Translations under genes and position numbers: made by a program
Notes under the pieces: generated by a model
What the model was told of the DNA's origin: nothing
Seen by the model: only the letters and a program-made list of their open reading frames with translations
The model's database searches: none
Assembly (NCBI GenBank): GCA_913009755.1
Contig: CAJVWU010000002.1
Location: 62,001 to 126,000 of the forward strand
From: an uncultured Bacteroidia bacterium
GTDB lineage: Bacteria; Bacteroidota; Bacteroidia; Bacteroidales; F082
Direction: 5' to 3'
DNA length: 64,000 nucleotides
Part shown: in pieces, positions 1-10,075 of the stretch
Layout of the letters: each line of letters starts with the position of its first letter
Position numbering within the stretch: position 1 is the stretch's first letter

Positions 1-700
1 TGTTCCTCTCTTTTACCTGCTGAAGTGCATACCCGTCAGGGAAAAGGGTTTCCGACCGTTTTTTATACAACCCGCGGGTATTTATTTCCACGATCAGGTC
101 TTTTTGTTTAATGAGTTCCACGGTTTCGTTTACCAGATCACGATACCACTTTTCTTCTTCTGTAAAAAAACGGTTACGGTTGTGCATTTTAATTTTATCG
201 AAATGACCTATGATTTCAAACTGCTGGGTTTCGATCATCCGGTTGGTTTGATGATAGAATGTTTTTACCGCTTTCCGGATATCGCCGCCAAAGAAATCCT
301 TAATCCCCTGATCATAAATTTTGTAATCAGGGCCATCGGTAAACCACAGGTCTTCAAAGCCGTCAGGTTTTACGAGATGGACCGAGCCGATCAGATAATC
401 TGTTCTGCAACGCTTGCGCCAGGCATCAAAATCGTCAGATATACCCGGGATAAAGTCCATTTCAAGCGCACGGTAAACGGCAAGGCGATTCTGGTATTTT
501 ACTTTTAACCTGTTTATGATTTCTATATATTCGTCAATGCGTTCTTCTTTTAATGAAAAGGATGTGGGAAACGGCAAAGGCGAATGCTCGGAAAAACCGG
601 TGGCCGTGAAACCAAGTTCAAGCGCTTTTTTAATATAATTTTCCGGACGGTCTTTTCCATCGGAAAACACAGAATGCTGATGTAAATTATAGTTGATCAT
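1..700 (-). CDS. PHP-family histidinol-phosphatase (HisK/HisJ type), 3' end off window
   Basis: Translating the minus strand from the ATG at 698-700 gives an open frame to the window edge (about 233 codons), so the C-terminus is missing. The N-terminus carries the PHP metal motif HQH (residues 7-9) followed by SDGK. Further PHP-type motifs follow: GFSEH, ALEMDF, GSVH, a GHFDK motif and EINTRG. The family hydrolyses histidinol phosphate in histidine biosynthesis using a trinuclear metal site. No other his gene is visible, so the substrate is inferred from family resemblance only; another phosphoesterase role is possible. Confidence 0.8.
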   Translation of the reverse strand, partial: MINYNLHQHSVFSDGKDRPENYIKKALELGFTATGFSEHSPLPFPTSFSLKEERIDEYIEIINRLKVKYQNRLAVYRALEMDFIPGISDDFDAWRKRCRTDYLIGSVHLVKPDGFEDLWFTDGPDYKIYDQGIKDFFGGDIRKAVKTFYHQTNRMIETQQFEIIGHFDKIKMHNRNRFFTEEEKWYRDLVNETVELIKQKDLIVEINTRGLYKKRSETLFPDGYALQQVKERN

Positions 701-798
701 AAGAGCAAAACTAACAAAAACAAAGAAATAATATCAGGCACTATAAACAGTCAAGTATTTATCAGACCATAATGTTTAGCGTGAATATTTCCGGTTAA

Positions 799-814
799 AC
801 GTGAATTTTCACGT
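799..814. promoter_or_regulatory. palindrome upstream of AAA/DUF4143 ATPase gene
   Basis: Arms ACGTGAA (799-805) and TTCACGT (808-814) flank a 2-base centre. A further CGTGAAT half-site lies at 780-786. It sits about 30 bases upstream of the -7 box at 844-851. Position and symmetry suggest a binding site for a dimeric regulator, possibly the ATPase's own winged helix (inference). Confidence 0.45.
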
Positions 815-843
815 AAATATATCTGCCTGAATTATTTTTTTCC

Positions 844-851
844 TAACTTTG
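844..851 (+). promoter_or_regulatory. -7 box TAACTTTG of the ATPase gene at 864
   Basis: TAACTTTG fits the Bacteroidota TAnnTTTG -7 element. It contains the TTG that would otherwise look like the first start codon, so translation must begin downstream, at ATG 864. Confidence 0.6.
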
Positions 852-863
852 AACACAAAAGAA

Positions 864-1997
864 ATGATGCAGATTCAAAGGATAATACAAAATGTTCTTA
901 TCAATGACATTAAAGAAAACCAAAAAGTAATCATTCTTTACGGGCCAAGACAAACCGGGAAAACAACATTATCCAATGAAATTATCCGTCAATGCGGTTT
1001 TAAAACCTTAATGATCAACGCTGACCAGTACCACTATGTGGATATTCTATCAAGTGCTGACCGGGGCCAGCTCAAAGCGCTTACGGAAGGATATACGATG
1101 TTGTTTGTGGATGAAGCTCAGCGCGTTCCCAACATAGAACTGAATCTGAAAATATTGCATGATGAAAGGCCGGGATTAAAAATATTGGTAACGGGATCAT
1201 CATCGTTTGACCTGGCAAAAAAAGTGACCGAACCCTTAAGCGGGGTAAAAAAAACATATACCCTGTTGCCTGTCGCACAACAAATATTATTGGCACACTA
1301 TAACAAGTTTGAACTCTCCGGAAAGTTAAACGAATATCTTATTTATGGCAGTTATCCGGCTGTTGTAACCACGGTGAGCCATGCCGGTAAACAAGAATTA
1401 CTTGAGGATATCGGTAATTCGTATCTGTTTAAAGAGGTTATTGAAATGACCAATATAAAATATCCCAATAAAGCAAGGGATTTGTTACGATTGCTTGCTT
1501 TTCAGATTGGTTCGCAAGTGTCTGTTCTGGAAATGAGCAAGGCTTTAAAATTAAATTTCGAAACCGTTGAATCGTATATCCGGATCTTTGAAAAAACTTT
1601 CATCATTTTTCGTTTAAAAGGTTTCAGCCGTAATTTGAGTAAGGAGATCGTTAAAAGGGACAAAATTTATTTTTGGGACACCGGGATAAGAAATTTTCTG
1701 ATCAGCAACTTCTTAGGTATGGCTTTCAGGAATGACCACAAGCAATTGTGGGAGAATTTTATCATTGCCGAGCGATTAAAGTTTTTATCCAATAACCGTA
1801 TTTTGGCTAATCCTTATTTCTGGAGAACCTATACAGGTTCAGCACTGGATTACGTTGAAGAACGCGAAGGGAAATTAATGGGATTTGAAATAAATCCGGG
1901 GAAGAAAAAGCCAAAAGCACCTAAAACATGGGTTGATACTTATGACGCTTCTTATCATTTGATAAACAAGGAAAACTATCTTGATTTTATCACGTGA
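864..1997 (+). CDS. AAA_14 / DUF4143 ATP-binding protein (solitary ATPase)
   Basis: A P-loop ATPase of the uncharacterised AAA_14 + DUF4143 group. An upstream TTG lies inside the promoter, so ATG 864 is chosen (ATG 867 also possible). Walker A GPRQTGKT lies near residues 27-34 and a Walker B LFVDEAQ follows. A winged-helix-like segment (VSVLEMSKAL...) precedes the C-terminal DUF4143 part with the WRTY motif. The PD-(D/E)XK-like core is degraded: ALDYV is followed by FEIN, where relatives have ExK, so any nuclease-type activity is doubtful. Its 3' end overlaps the convergent asparaginase-like gene by 22 bases. Cellular role unknown. Confidence 0.85.
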   Translation: MMQIQRIIQNVLINDIKENQKVIILYGPRQTGKTTLSNEIIRQCGFKTLMINADQYHYVDILSSADRGQLKALTEGYTMLFVDEAQRVPNIELNLKILHDERPGLKILVTGSSSFDLAKKVTEPLSGVKKTYTLLPVAQQILLAHYNKFELSGKLNEYLIYGSYPAVVTTVSHAGKQELLEDIGNSYLFKEVIEMTNIKYPNKARDLLRLLAFQIGSQVSVLEMSKALKLNFETVESYIRIFEKTFIIFRLKGFSRNLSKEIVKRDKIYFWDTGIRNFLISNFLGMAFRNDHKQLWENFIIAERLKFLSNNRILANPYFWRTYTGSALDYVEEREGKLMGFEINPGKKKPKAPKTWVDTYDASYHLINKENYLDFIT

Positions 1998-2986
1998 ACC
2001 TGATTTCCGTAAATAAACACTTCGGGCCCGCTATCAGAAGTAATATAACCCCTGTACATGCCGGGCGTATTGAACGTCATGGAGATATTTCCGTCCTTAT
2101 CCACGGCAATGATGCCGCCATCGGCTCCAATATTTTTCAGTTTTTGCATAATCACCCGGTTTGCAGCTTTTTCAAGCGATAAGCCTTTGTATTTCATCAG
2201 AGCTGAAATATCGTAAGCCACTACATACCGGATAAAATATTCACCGTGGCCGGTGGACGATACGGCACAAGTATTGTTATCGGCATAAGTACCTGCACCG
2301 ATGATGGGAGAATCCCCGATGCGCCCTTTCATTTTATAGGTCATGCCCCCGGTGGAAGTACCTGCTGCCAGGTTACCATGCATATCAAGCGCTACGGCAC
2401 CAACAGTTCCATGTTTTTCACCCTGTTCCATTTTTTCTTTTACCTTCAGGTAACTGTCCCATCGGCTCTGGGTAAAAAAGTAAGAGGAGTCAACCATTTC
2501 AAGCCCGTTTTTTTTAGCCACATCTTCAGCTCCTTCTCCCACAATCATTACATGAGGAGTGTCCTCCATTACTACCCTTGCAGCCAGAATAGGGTTTTTG
2601 ATATGCCTTACGCATGCAACAGCCCCTGCATTCAAATCACTGCCCTCCATGATTGAGGCATCCATTTCGTTTACGCCTTCGGCTGTAAAAACGGCGCCTT
2701 TGCCTGCGTTGAACAGGGGTGAATTTTCCATGACCACAATAGTTGCACTCACAGCATCCAGGCCTGACCCCCCTTTTTTCAGGATAGCTGCCCCGGTTTG
2801 CAGGGCTTCGGTAAGTTTTGCCTTGTATCTCTTTTCTTTTTCGGGGGTCATGTTTTTCTTTGTGATGGTTCCTGCACCACCATGAATTACCAGAACATAA
2901 GCAGGTTTTGTTTTTTCTTTATTTATCTGGTTACAGGAGGAAAAAACAACTAAAAAAGAAAGGGCAAACAACAAATTCCTGATCAT
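1976..2986 (-). CDS. isoaspartyl peptidase / L-asparaginase family Ntn hydrolase, lipoprotein
   Basis: 336 aa with a lipoprotein signal (lipobox VFSSC, Cys 18), so it is probably anchored at the periplasmic face of a membrane. The Ntn-hydrolase family-2 asparaginase fold shows HGGAG near residues 35-39 and the autocleavage motif HGTVGAVALD. Thr194 becomes the N-terminal nucleophile of the beta subunit, and a GTSTGG motif follows. The family hydrolyses beta-aspartyl dipeptides and asparagine. The gene starts 7 bases after the TauE-like gene stops, so the two are probably cotranscribed; the functional link is not obvious. Confidence 0.9.
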   Translation of the reverse strand: MIRNLLFALSFLVVFSSCNQINKEKTKPAYVLVIHGGAGTITKKNMTPEKEKRYKAKLTEALQTGAAILKKGGSGLDAVSATIVVMENSPLFNAGKGAVFTAEGVNEMDASIMEGSDLNAGAVACVRHIKNPILAARVVMEDTPHVMIVGEGAEDVAKKNGLEMVDSSYFFTQSRWDSYLKVKEKMEQGEKHGTVGAVALDMHGNLAAGTSTGGMTYKMKGRIGDSPIIGAGTYADNNTCAVSSTGHGEYFIRYVVAYDISALMKYKGLSLEKAANRVIMQKLKNIGADGGIIAVDKDGNISMTFNTPGMYRGYITSDSGPEVFIYGNQVHVIKSR

Positions 2987-2993
2987 GATTACA

Positions 2994-3782
2994 TTATTTA
3001 ATTAAAAAAGAAGAAAACAATTCTTTAAAATCATACAGGCCAAACATACTGCCGGCCGTAAACAGGATGACCACCACAATAACCCATTTTACGAATATCA
3101 CGCCCTTTTTAACAGCCAGTCTTGAAGAGATCAGGGCGCCGGCCACACTACCGATGGCAAGCGTCAAACCATACATCCAGTTTATCTGTCCGTTAAATAA
3201 AAAAACAAGAATCGTAAATGGTGTATATAAAAGGATAATAAACACTTTGACCGCATTGGCTTTCACCAGGTCGAACCCGGCGCCAAGGACGATGGCTATA
3301 ATAAAGAAATATCCAACGCCCATGTGCAAAAACCCGGCATAGATACCAATAAAAAAGAACAAGATATAAATCTTCCAATTTAATGGTTTCCCAACAATAT
3401 CAGCCCTGCCATAAAGAAGCTTTTTAGGGTTATACAAAATGAAAACAAGCATGACCAGCATGATCACGCCAATGGCCTTCTCCAGAATATCTTCATTGAT
3501 ATCCACGGCAACCCATGCTCCAATCAATGACCCTAACGTTGTGGGAATGGCCAGCAGCAACGCTTTTTTAACCGGTAACACTTTTTGTTGTTTAAAACTG
3601 GCTGTTCCCGCCAGAGTTTGCAGAGCTATTGCGATACGGTTGGTACCGTTGGCGACAGGTGCCGGCAGGCCAAGCAGCATGAGAACCGAAAGGGAAACAA
3701 TACTCCCTCCCCCTGCCAGGGTATTGATAAACCCCACCAGCAATCCTGCTGTGATCAGTACGGCTATTTCAGTCCATTCCAT
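2994..3782 (-). CDS. TauE/SafE family membrane permease
   Basis: 262 aa, almost entirely hydrophobic, with about eight predicted membrane segments. The N-terminal GFINTLAGGGSIVSL stretch and the following NGTNR are typical of the TauE/SafE (sulfite exporter/anion permease) family, which moves sulfite, sulfonates or other small anions across the inner membrane. The substrate cannot be told from sequence. It lies directly upstream of the asparaginase-like gene (7-base gap) and 66 bases downstream of thiL. Confidence 0.85.
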   Translation of the reverse strand: MEWTEIAVLITAGLLVGFINTLAGGGSIVSLSVLMLLGLPAPVANGTNRIAIALQTLAGTASFKQQKVLPVKKALLLAIPTTLGSLIGAWVAVDINEDILEKAIGVIMLVMLVFILYNPKKLLYGRADIVGKPLNWKIYILFFFIGIYAGFLHMGVGYFFIIAIVLGAGFDLVKANAVKVFIILLYTPFTILVFLFNGQINWMYGLTLAIGSVAGALISSRLAVKKGVIFVKWVIVVVILFTAGSMFGLYDFKELFSSFLIK

Positions 3783-3795
3783 TTTTTTCTATAAA

Positions 3796-3832
3796 CCCTG
3801 CCTCTGAAGCCCGCCTGACCGGACGGGCAGGG
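3796..3832. repeat. intergenic stem-loop between thiL and the TauE-like gene
   Basis: CCCTGCC (3796-3802) pairs with GGCAGGG (3826-3832), and GCCCG (3809-3813) with CGGGC (3824-3828). The two stems compete partly. There is no T-run, so it resembles a dispersed palindromic unit more than a terminator. Confidence 0.4.
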
Positions 3833-3848
3833 ACAGGGTAATTGATGA

Positions 3849-4910
3849 TTAAATATCAAGTTCCCTTTTTTTCAATGCGTCCCATCCCTGAGCCTGTAAC
3901 CCAACCAACTGGTTATCGCCGGTGATGAGGTTTAACCCTTCATTTGGTTCGGTCATATATCCGATAATGGAAACATCAGCGATTTCCCTGATTTTTTCAT
4001 AGTCGTCCTGGCGGATGGTAAACAGCAGCTCATAATCCTCACCGCCGTTTAAGGCCGCTACCGTTGGTACAATACCAAATTCTTTGGCTTTATCGAAAGT
4101 GCCCTGGTCAATGGGTATTTTATCTTCATCAATACGGCAGCCGGTCTCTGAAGACTTACACAAGTGAATCAACTCGGAGGCCAGCCCGTCGGAGATGTCA
4201 ATCATTGATGAAGGGACAATGTTTTTTTCATCCAGCAACCGGACAATATCCATCCGGGGTTCAGGTTTCAATTGCCTTTCAAGCAAATAATTATAATCGG
4301 ACAGCTCAGGCTGGATGTCCGGATTGGCATGAAAGGCCTTTTTCTCACGTTCAAGGATTAGCAGCCCCATATAAGCAGCCCCCAGGTCGCCACTTACGCA
4401 GATCAGGTCTTTGGCCAGGGCGCCATGTCTATAGGTAATCTTTTCTTTATCCACTTCACCAATTACCGTTATCGAGATAAAAAGTCCGGCAACACTTGAA
4501 GTTGTGTCGCCCCCGACAAAATCAACATGATACATTTCACAGGCTTTTTTAATGCCGGAATAAATTTCCTCAAGAGCTTCCACAGAATATTTGCCGGAAA
4601 CGGAAATGCCAACAACAATTTGTGTCGGGGTGCCGTTCATGGCGGCAATATCTGAAAAATTAACCACGGCAGCTTTATATCCCAAATGTTTCAAAGGCAT
4701 ATAAGTAATGTCGAAATGAATCCCTTCAATAAGTAAATCGTTGGATACAAGTAATTGTTTACCCGGTTCGGGTTGGATTACTGCAGCATCATCACCCACA
4801 CCTTTTATGGTTGATTTATTTTGAAGTTTCAGGTCTTTTGTCAACCTTTCAATAAGGCCGAATTCCCCCAATGAAGAAAGTTCGGTAAGTTTGGGGCCGG
4901 GTTTTTGCAT
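3849..4910 (-). CDS. thiL: thiamine-phosphate kinase
   Basis: Phosphorylates thiamine monophosphate to thiamine diphosphate, the last step of thiamine cofactor synthesis, in the cytoplasm. About 353 aa from ATG 4910. An upstream in-frame TTG at 4928 overlaps a TATTTTTG -7 box and is rejected as start. The AIRS-like fold shows GVGDDAAV near the N-terminus, FVGGDTT in the middle, then DISDGL and NGGEDYELLF, all hallmark ThiL metal and substrate motifs. No other thi gene or TPP riboswitch is visible nearby. Confidence 0.93.
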   Translation of the reverse strand: MQKPGPKLTELSSLGEFGLIERLTKDLKLQNKSTIKGVGDDAAVIQPEPGKQLLVSNDLLIEGIHFDITYMPLKHLGYKAAVVNFSDIAAMNGTPTQIVVGISVSGKYSVEALEEIYSGIKKACEMYHVDFVGGDTTSSVAGLFISITVIGEVDKEKITYRHGALAKDLICVSGDLGAAYMGLLILEREKKAFHANPDIQPELSDYNYLLERQLKPEPRMDIVRLLDEKNIVPSSMIDISDGLASELIHLCKSSETGCRIDEDKIPIDQGTFDKAKEFGIVPTVAALNGGEDYELLFTIRQDDYEKIREIADVSIIGYMTEPNEGLNLITGDNQLVGLQAQGWDALKKRELDI

Positions 4911-4925
4911 CGTGATTAATTTGCG

Positions 4926-4933
4926 CAAAAATA
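4926..4933 (-). promoter_or_regulatory. -7 box TATTTTTG of thiL
   Basis: TATTTTTG read on the minus strand, 16 bases from ATG 4910. It decides against the upstream TTG as start codon. Confidence 0.55.
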
Positions 4934-5034
4934 AGGGAATTTACCAATCCACAGGTTAAATTTTTCAGTAAAATCACTTCGTTATCAGGCGTTTTATTTT
5001 TTAAAAGAACTTTATTTCCTTTGTTGATAATTAT

Positions 5035-5042
5035 TATATTTG
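5035..5042 (+). promoter_or_regulatory. -7 box TATATTTG of atpDC
   Basis: TATATTTG, 33 bases before the atpD ATG. This gives a short leader for the atpDC unit. No clear -33 TTTG at the usual spacing was seen. Confidence 0.5.
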
Positions 5043-5063
5043 CCCCACAAAAAATCCTTATAA

Positions 5064-6584
<1,521 letters not shown>

Positions 6585-6673
6585 TCCGGTTGCCTCATCA
6601 TTTTTCAGGCAAAAGGATAAAAAGTGAATTAATCTGAGAAATACAATATCCGATCACCAAAAAGTTTAATGAA

Positions 6674-6913
6674 TTGAATCTGGAAATTATTACACCGGAC
6701 AGAGAAATCTACAAAGGAGATGCCTATTTGGTACAATTGCCCGGCATTGATGGTTCATTTGAGATATTGAACAACCATGCACCGCTCATCTCGGCTCTCA
6801 AAGAAGGCCAAATCAAGTTGAAAAAAACCAAAGGGGGCAAAGACGAATTTTTTGAAGTTAAAGGCGGCGTGATAGAGGTTCTGGATAATAAAGTGTTGAT
6901 TTTAGCCGAATAG
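6674..6913 (+). CDS. atpC: F1F0 ATP synthase subunit epsilon, short form
   Basis: 79 aa, corresponding only to the N-terminal beta-sandwich of epsilon. The C-terminal inhibitory helices of the 130-140 aa form are absent; short epsilons are common in Bacteroidota. It opens with NLEIITPDREIYKG, and NNHAPLIS is the conserved epsilon motif. The start is probably TTG 6674: the ATG at 6669 is out of frame and meets a stop at once, and no in-frame ATG exists. Lacking the helices, it probably cannot give the epsilon-type block of ATP hydrolysis (inference). Confidence 0.92.
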   Translation: MNLEIITPDREIYKGDAYLVQLPGIDGSFEILNNHAPLISALKEGQIKLKKTKGGKDEFFEVKGGVIEVLDNKVLILAE

Positions 6914-6957
6914 GGCTTTGTTTTACCCTGAATAATTTCAGGTCATCATTCGGAATC

Positions 6958-7701
6958 TTATTTTCTTTTCCTGCAATACATATCCACTGCATCTTTTCCC
7001 TGTTTCAGCCCCATATCAGCGGCTTTCTGCCAGTCCTTGCATGCCAGATCCAGATTTTTCAGGTAATAATGTGCCAGTCCGCGATTAATATATGCGTTTC
7101 CGTTGGTGGAATCGTATTGTATTGATTTGTTTAAGTCATCAAGGGCTTTTTGATATTGATTTTGCATTCCGAATAATGTCCCCCGGTTATAATAGGCCAG
7201 GGCGAAATGAGGACCTATTTCAAGCGACATGTTGTAGTATTCCATGGCGTTTTTTTTATCGCCCATGTCAAAATATATCTGTCCTATCCCCAATACAGAG
7301 ACCGAATCGTTTATATTATTCCTTGCTGCATCTTTATAATAAGACAATGCCTTTTTCTTATCGCCCATATCAAAATAAATACGGCCCATATAATGCAGAG
7401 CCATGCTGTTTTTCGGGTTATTCCCAAGCACGGTTTTAAATTGTTCAAGAGCCGCTTTGAGCTTTCCGGAACCGTATAATTCAATGCCTTTGTTATAGGC
7501 TTTCTTTGCGGTGGCAATATCAACCAATGTTGCCCGGCCAGGACTTATTACCTCCTCATTTTTACCGGTTTTATTAAAGGCTGTGTCGTTTTTTGCGGAC
7601 AGGCTTTTTTCTTTTTCAGCTATATTTTGTTTTTGGCCCCCGTGTTCCGAACAGGCAGCCAGTCCGGCTATTATTAAAAAAACAAGTGCAAATTTCTTCA
7701 T
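6958..7701 (-). CDS. TPR-repeat lipoprotein
   Basis: 247 aa. The N-terminus is a lipoprotein signal with lipobox LAAC (Cys 17), followed by a low-complexity charged linker to about residue 60. Four to five tetratricopeptide repeats then follow (GxxxYxxGxxxxAL patterns, for example MGRIYFDMGDKKKAL and NRGTLFGMQNQYQKAL). TPRs usually hold protein partners; the partner here is unknown. It lies between atpC and atpB on the opposite strand, pointing towards atpC. Confidence 0.85.
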   Translation of the reverse strand: MKKFALVFLIIAGLAACSEHGGQKQNIAEKEKSLSAKNDTAFNKTGKNEEVISPGRATLVDIATAKKAYNKGIELYGSGKLKAALEQFKTVLGNNPKNSMALHYMGRIYFDMGDKKKALSYYKDAARNNINDSVSVLGIGQIYFDMGDKKNAMEYYNMSLEIGPHFALAYYNRGTLFGMQNQYQKALDDLNKSIQYDSTNGNAYINRGLAHYYLKNLDLACKDWQKAADMGLKQGKDAVDMYCRKRK

Positions 7702-7827
7702 TTTGCAAAATTTTATGAACCCGCAAATATATCAATACCGGGGAAAAAACAGAACACTGCCCCCGTTAACTTTAAGAAATATTAACGGTTAGGCAAGAAA
7801 GTGGCCCGGATCAGTGATGGCCAAACC

Positions 7828-8325
7828 TTATTTTTCAATATTCACATGGGCAGGCAAGGAAAGATGGGCCTGAACAAAGCGCCATTTACCGTCAATCTTC
7901 TGTAAAACGCCGGTAAACCGAACACCTTCATAACTCCGGGCATCGCCTTTATAAATAAAATTGTAGTTCAGCGATTCGGCAAACCAGGCTGTTGTGGCAC
8001 AATCGTTAATTTGTATAAACTGATCAGAAGCCGAAATGTAGGTGTCCCGGATTTGGTTGAATTGATTTTTTATGGCATTTCTGATGTTCGTCCAGCCAAT
8101 CAGCCTTTCATCCGAGTCGGTACCATAAAAGACAATGTCGCTATTGGGCGCCCATATCTTTTGTATCAGGTCAAAATCCTGATTTTCGTTGGCAAGAACG
8201 TATTGTTCCAGCACATTCTCAATTTCAACAATCTCTTTGGCACGGTCAACCTTTTTACATCCCTGGTTGCAGGAACTGAAAAATAAAACGGCGACCGTTG
8301 CGAAGAAAAATAAAAGTTTTTTCAT
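7828..8325 (-). CDS. SnoaL-like / NTF2-fold lipoprotein
   Basis: 165 aa with lipobox FFSSC (Cys 19). The mature part resembles the NTF2-like/DUF4440 (SnoaL-like) fold: IENVLEQYVLANENQDFDLIQK near the start, a WAP segment, and a C-terminal DGKWRFVQAHLS strand. Such small domains bind ligands or serve as scaffolds; no enzymatic residue can be assigned. It is divergent from atpB (237-base intergenic region) and may be cotranscribed with the TPR lipoprotein downstream. Confidence 0.75.
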   Translation of the reverse strand: MKKLLFFFATVAVLFFSSCNQGCKKVDRAKEIVEIENVLEQYVLANENQDFDLIQKIWAPNSDIVFYGTDSDERLIGWTNIRNAIKNQFNQIRDTYISASDQFIQINDCATTAWFAESLNYNFIYKGDARSYEGVRFTGVLQKIDGKWRFVQAHLSLPAHVNIEK

Positions 8326-8562
8326 GGTTGCAAATTTTCCAATGTTAATTTTTGACAGATTTTAGGATTCTGGTGACAGGTGAAATTACAACATTTTGCG
8401 AAAGATGATAATAACTTCTTTAAAAAAAATAGTATGAACGGTTGCGAAAAGCATGTAAGTATTTGATAACCTTTAAATAACAAAAATTTAAAAAACCTTT
8501 TTCTATTTCAGCTTTTATTCGTAAAATTGCACACGGTTTAACCTTCACACGATTCATACTAA

Positions 8563-9687
8563 ATGCGTGATAAAACAGGAGTTATAAAGATACTTGCCAT
8601 CCTGGGGATGGTTTTTTCATTTTTCGTTTTTTTCCCGGTTGCTGTTAATGCCCAACATAATGAGAATGAATCAAGAGCGGTTGACTCGGCATTGCTTCAT
8701 GGCAAAGAAGAAGGATTTCTGGCCGGTGAAATGATCACCGAGCATGTTACCGATTCATATCAGTGGCATATTATAAGCATCGGGGAAAAACATGTTTCTG
8801 TTTATTTGCCGGTTATTCTTTATGACCGGGGGGAGTGGCATGTTTTTATGTCCTCGAAACTTTATCACGGTCATGGTTCCTATCTTGGATATTTTATTAG
8901 TGAAGAACAGGCAAACCTTGGCAAGATTGTCAGGAAAGGGGCAAACGGTGAAGAAATCAAGCCGGCACTGGATGTTTCGATTACAAAAAATGTCCTGGCA
9001 CTTTTATTCAGTTCTTTACTGCTGATCATTATTTTTCTTTCTGTTGCCCGTTCTTATAAAAAGAATAAAGGCCATGCCCCCAAAGGAGTGCAATCATTTC
9101 TTGAACCGCTGATCATTTTTGTGCGCGATGATATCGCAAAAGTCTCTATCGGTGAAAAAAGATATAAAAAATATACGCCTTTTTTGTTGTCAGTATTCTT
9201 TTTCATCCTGCTCAACAACCTGTTGGGCCTTATCCCGTTTTTCCCGGGCGGTGCCAATTTAACCGGCAACCTTGCTATAACAGGCGTACTGGCTTTATTT
9301 ACTTTTATCATTACAACGGTTAGTGGAAATAAAAACTATTGGGTGCATATTATCAATGCCCCCGGGGTACCCTGGTGGCTGAAACTACCCATCCCGCTGA
9401 TGCCCATTGTTGAGATCATGGGCATGTTTACCAAGCCGTTTGTGTTAATGGTCCGTCTCTTTGCCAACATGTTGGCCGGGCATATTGTGATCCTGGGCTT
9501 TATCAGCCTGATCTTTATTTTCGGCGCGATGAACCAGCTATTGGGATACGGTGTATCGGTTGTTTCAGTGGGATTCACTATCTTTCTGGATTTTCTGGAA
9601 CTACTGGTTGCCTTCATTCAGGCTTATGTGTTTACGTTGCTTTCGGCCTTGTATTTTGGCATGGCCACCGAAGAAGCACATACTTAA
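8563..9687 (+). CDS. atpB: F1F0 ATP synthase subunit a
   Basis: 374 aa, longer than the roughly 250-270 aa of many bacteria because of an N-terminal extension of about 140 residues. The extension has its own signal-like segment (residues 8-30) and a periplasmic-looking stretch, a form found in Bacteroidota. The C-terminal membrane part has FFILLNNLLGLIPFFPGG and MVRLFANMLAGH, which includes the essential stator arginine of the proton channel. It starts the atpBEFHAG unit. Confidence 0.95.
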   Translation: MRDKTGVIKILAILGMVFSFFVFFPVAVNAQHNENESRAVDSALLHGKEEGFLAGEMITEHVTDSYQWHIISIGEKHVSVYLPVILYDRGEWHVFMSSKLYHGHGSYLGYFISEEQANLGKIVRKGANGEEIKPALDVSITKNVLALLFSSLLLIIIFLSVARSYKKNKGHAPKGVQSFLEPLIIFVRDDIAKVSIGEKRYKKYTPFLLSVFFFILLNNLLGLIPFFPGGANLTGNLAITGVLALFTFIITTVSGNKNYWVHIINAPGVPWWLKLPIPLMPIVEIMGMFTKPFVLMVRLFANMLAGHIVILGFISLIFIFGAMNQLLGYGVSVVSVGFTIFLDFLELLVAFIQAYVFTLLSALYFGMATEEAHT

Positions 9688-9716
9688 TTATTGATAATTA
9701 ATTGTTAACTTAATAA

Positions 9717-9986
<270 letters not shown>

Positions 9987-10003
9987 ACCCATGACGGTAA
10001 AAC

Positions 10004-10040
10004 ACTCCCGTATTGTAGCGGTTGGCTGCAATACGGGAGT
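10004..10040 (+). promoter_or_regulatory. strong hairpin between atpE and atpF
   Basis: ACTCCCGTATTG (10004-10015) pairs perfectly with CAATACGGGAGT (10029-10040). TAGC/GCTG extends the stem inward to about 16 pairs around a 5-base loop. There is no T-run after it, so it is unlikely to be a full terminator. It may stabilise or process the atpBE end of the mRNA to raise subunit c (inference). Confidence 0.65.
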
Positions 10041-10075
10041 TAAATCGAATTAAACAAAATCTAAAAAGATAAATT

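Noticed and set aside
104-508. 134-codon plus-strand open frame
   Set aside because: Antisense to the PHP phosphatase, whose minus-strand motifs are clear.
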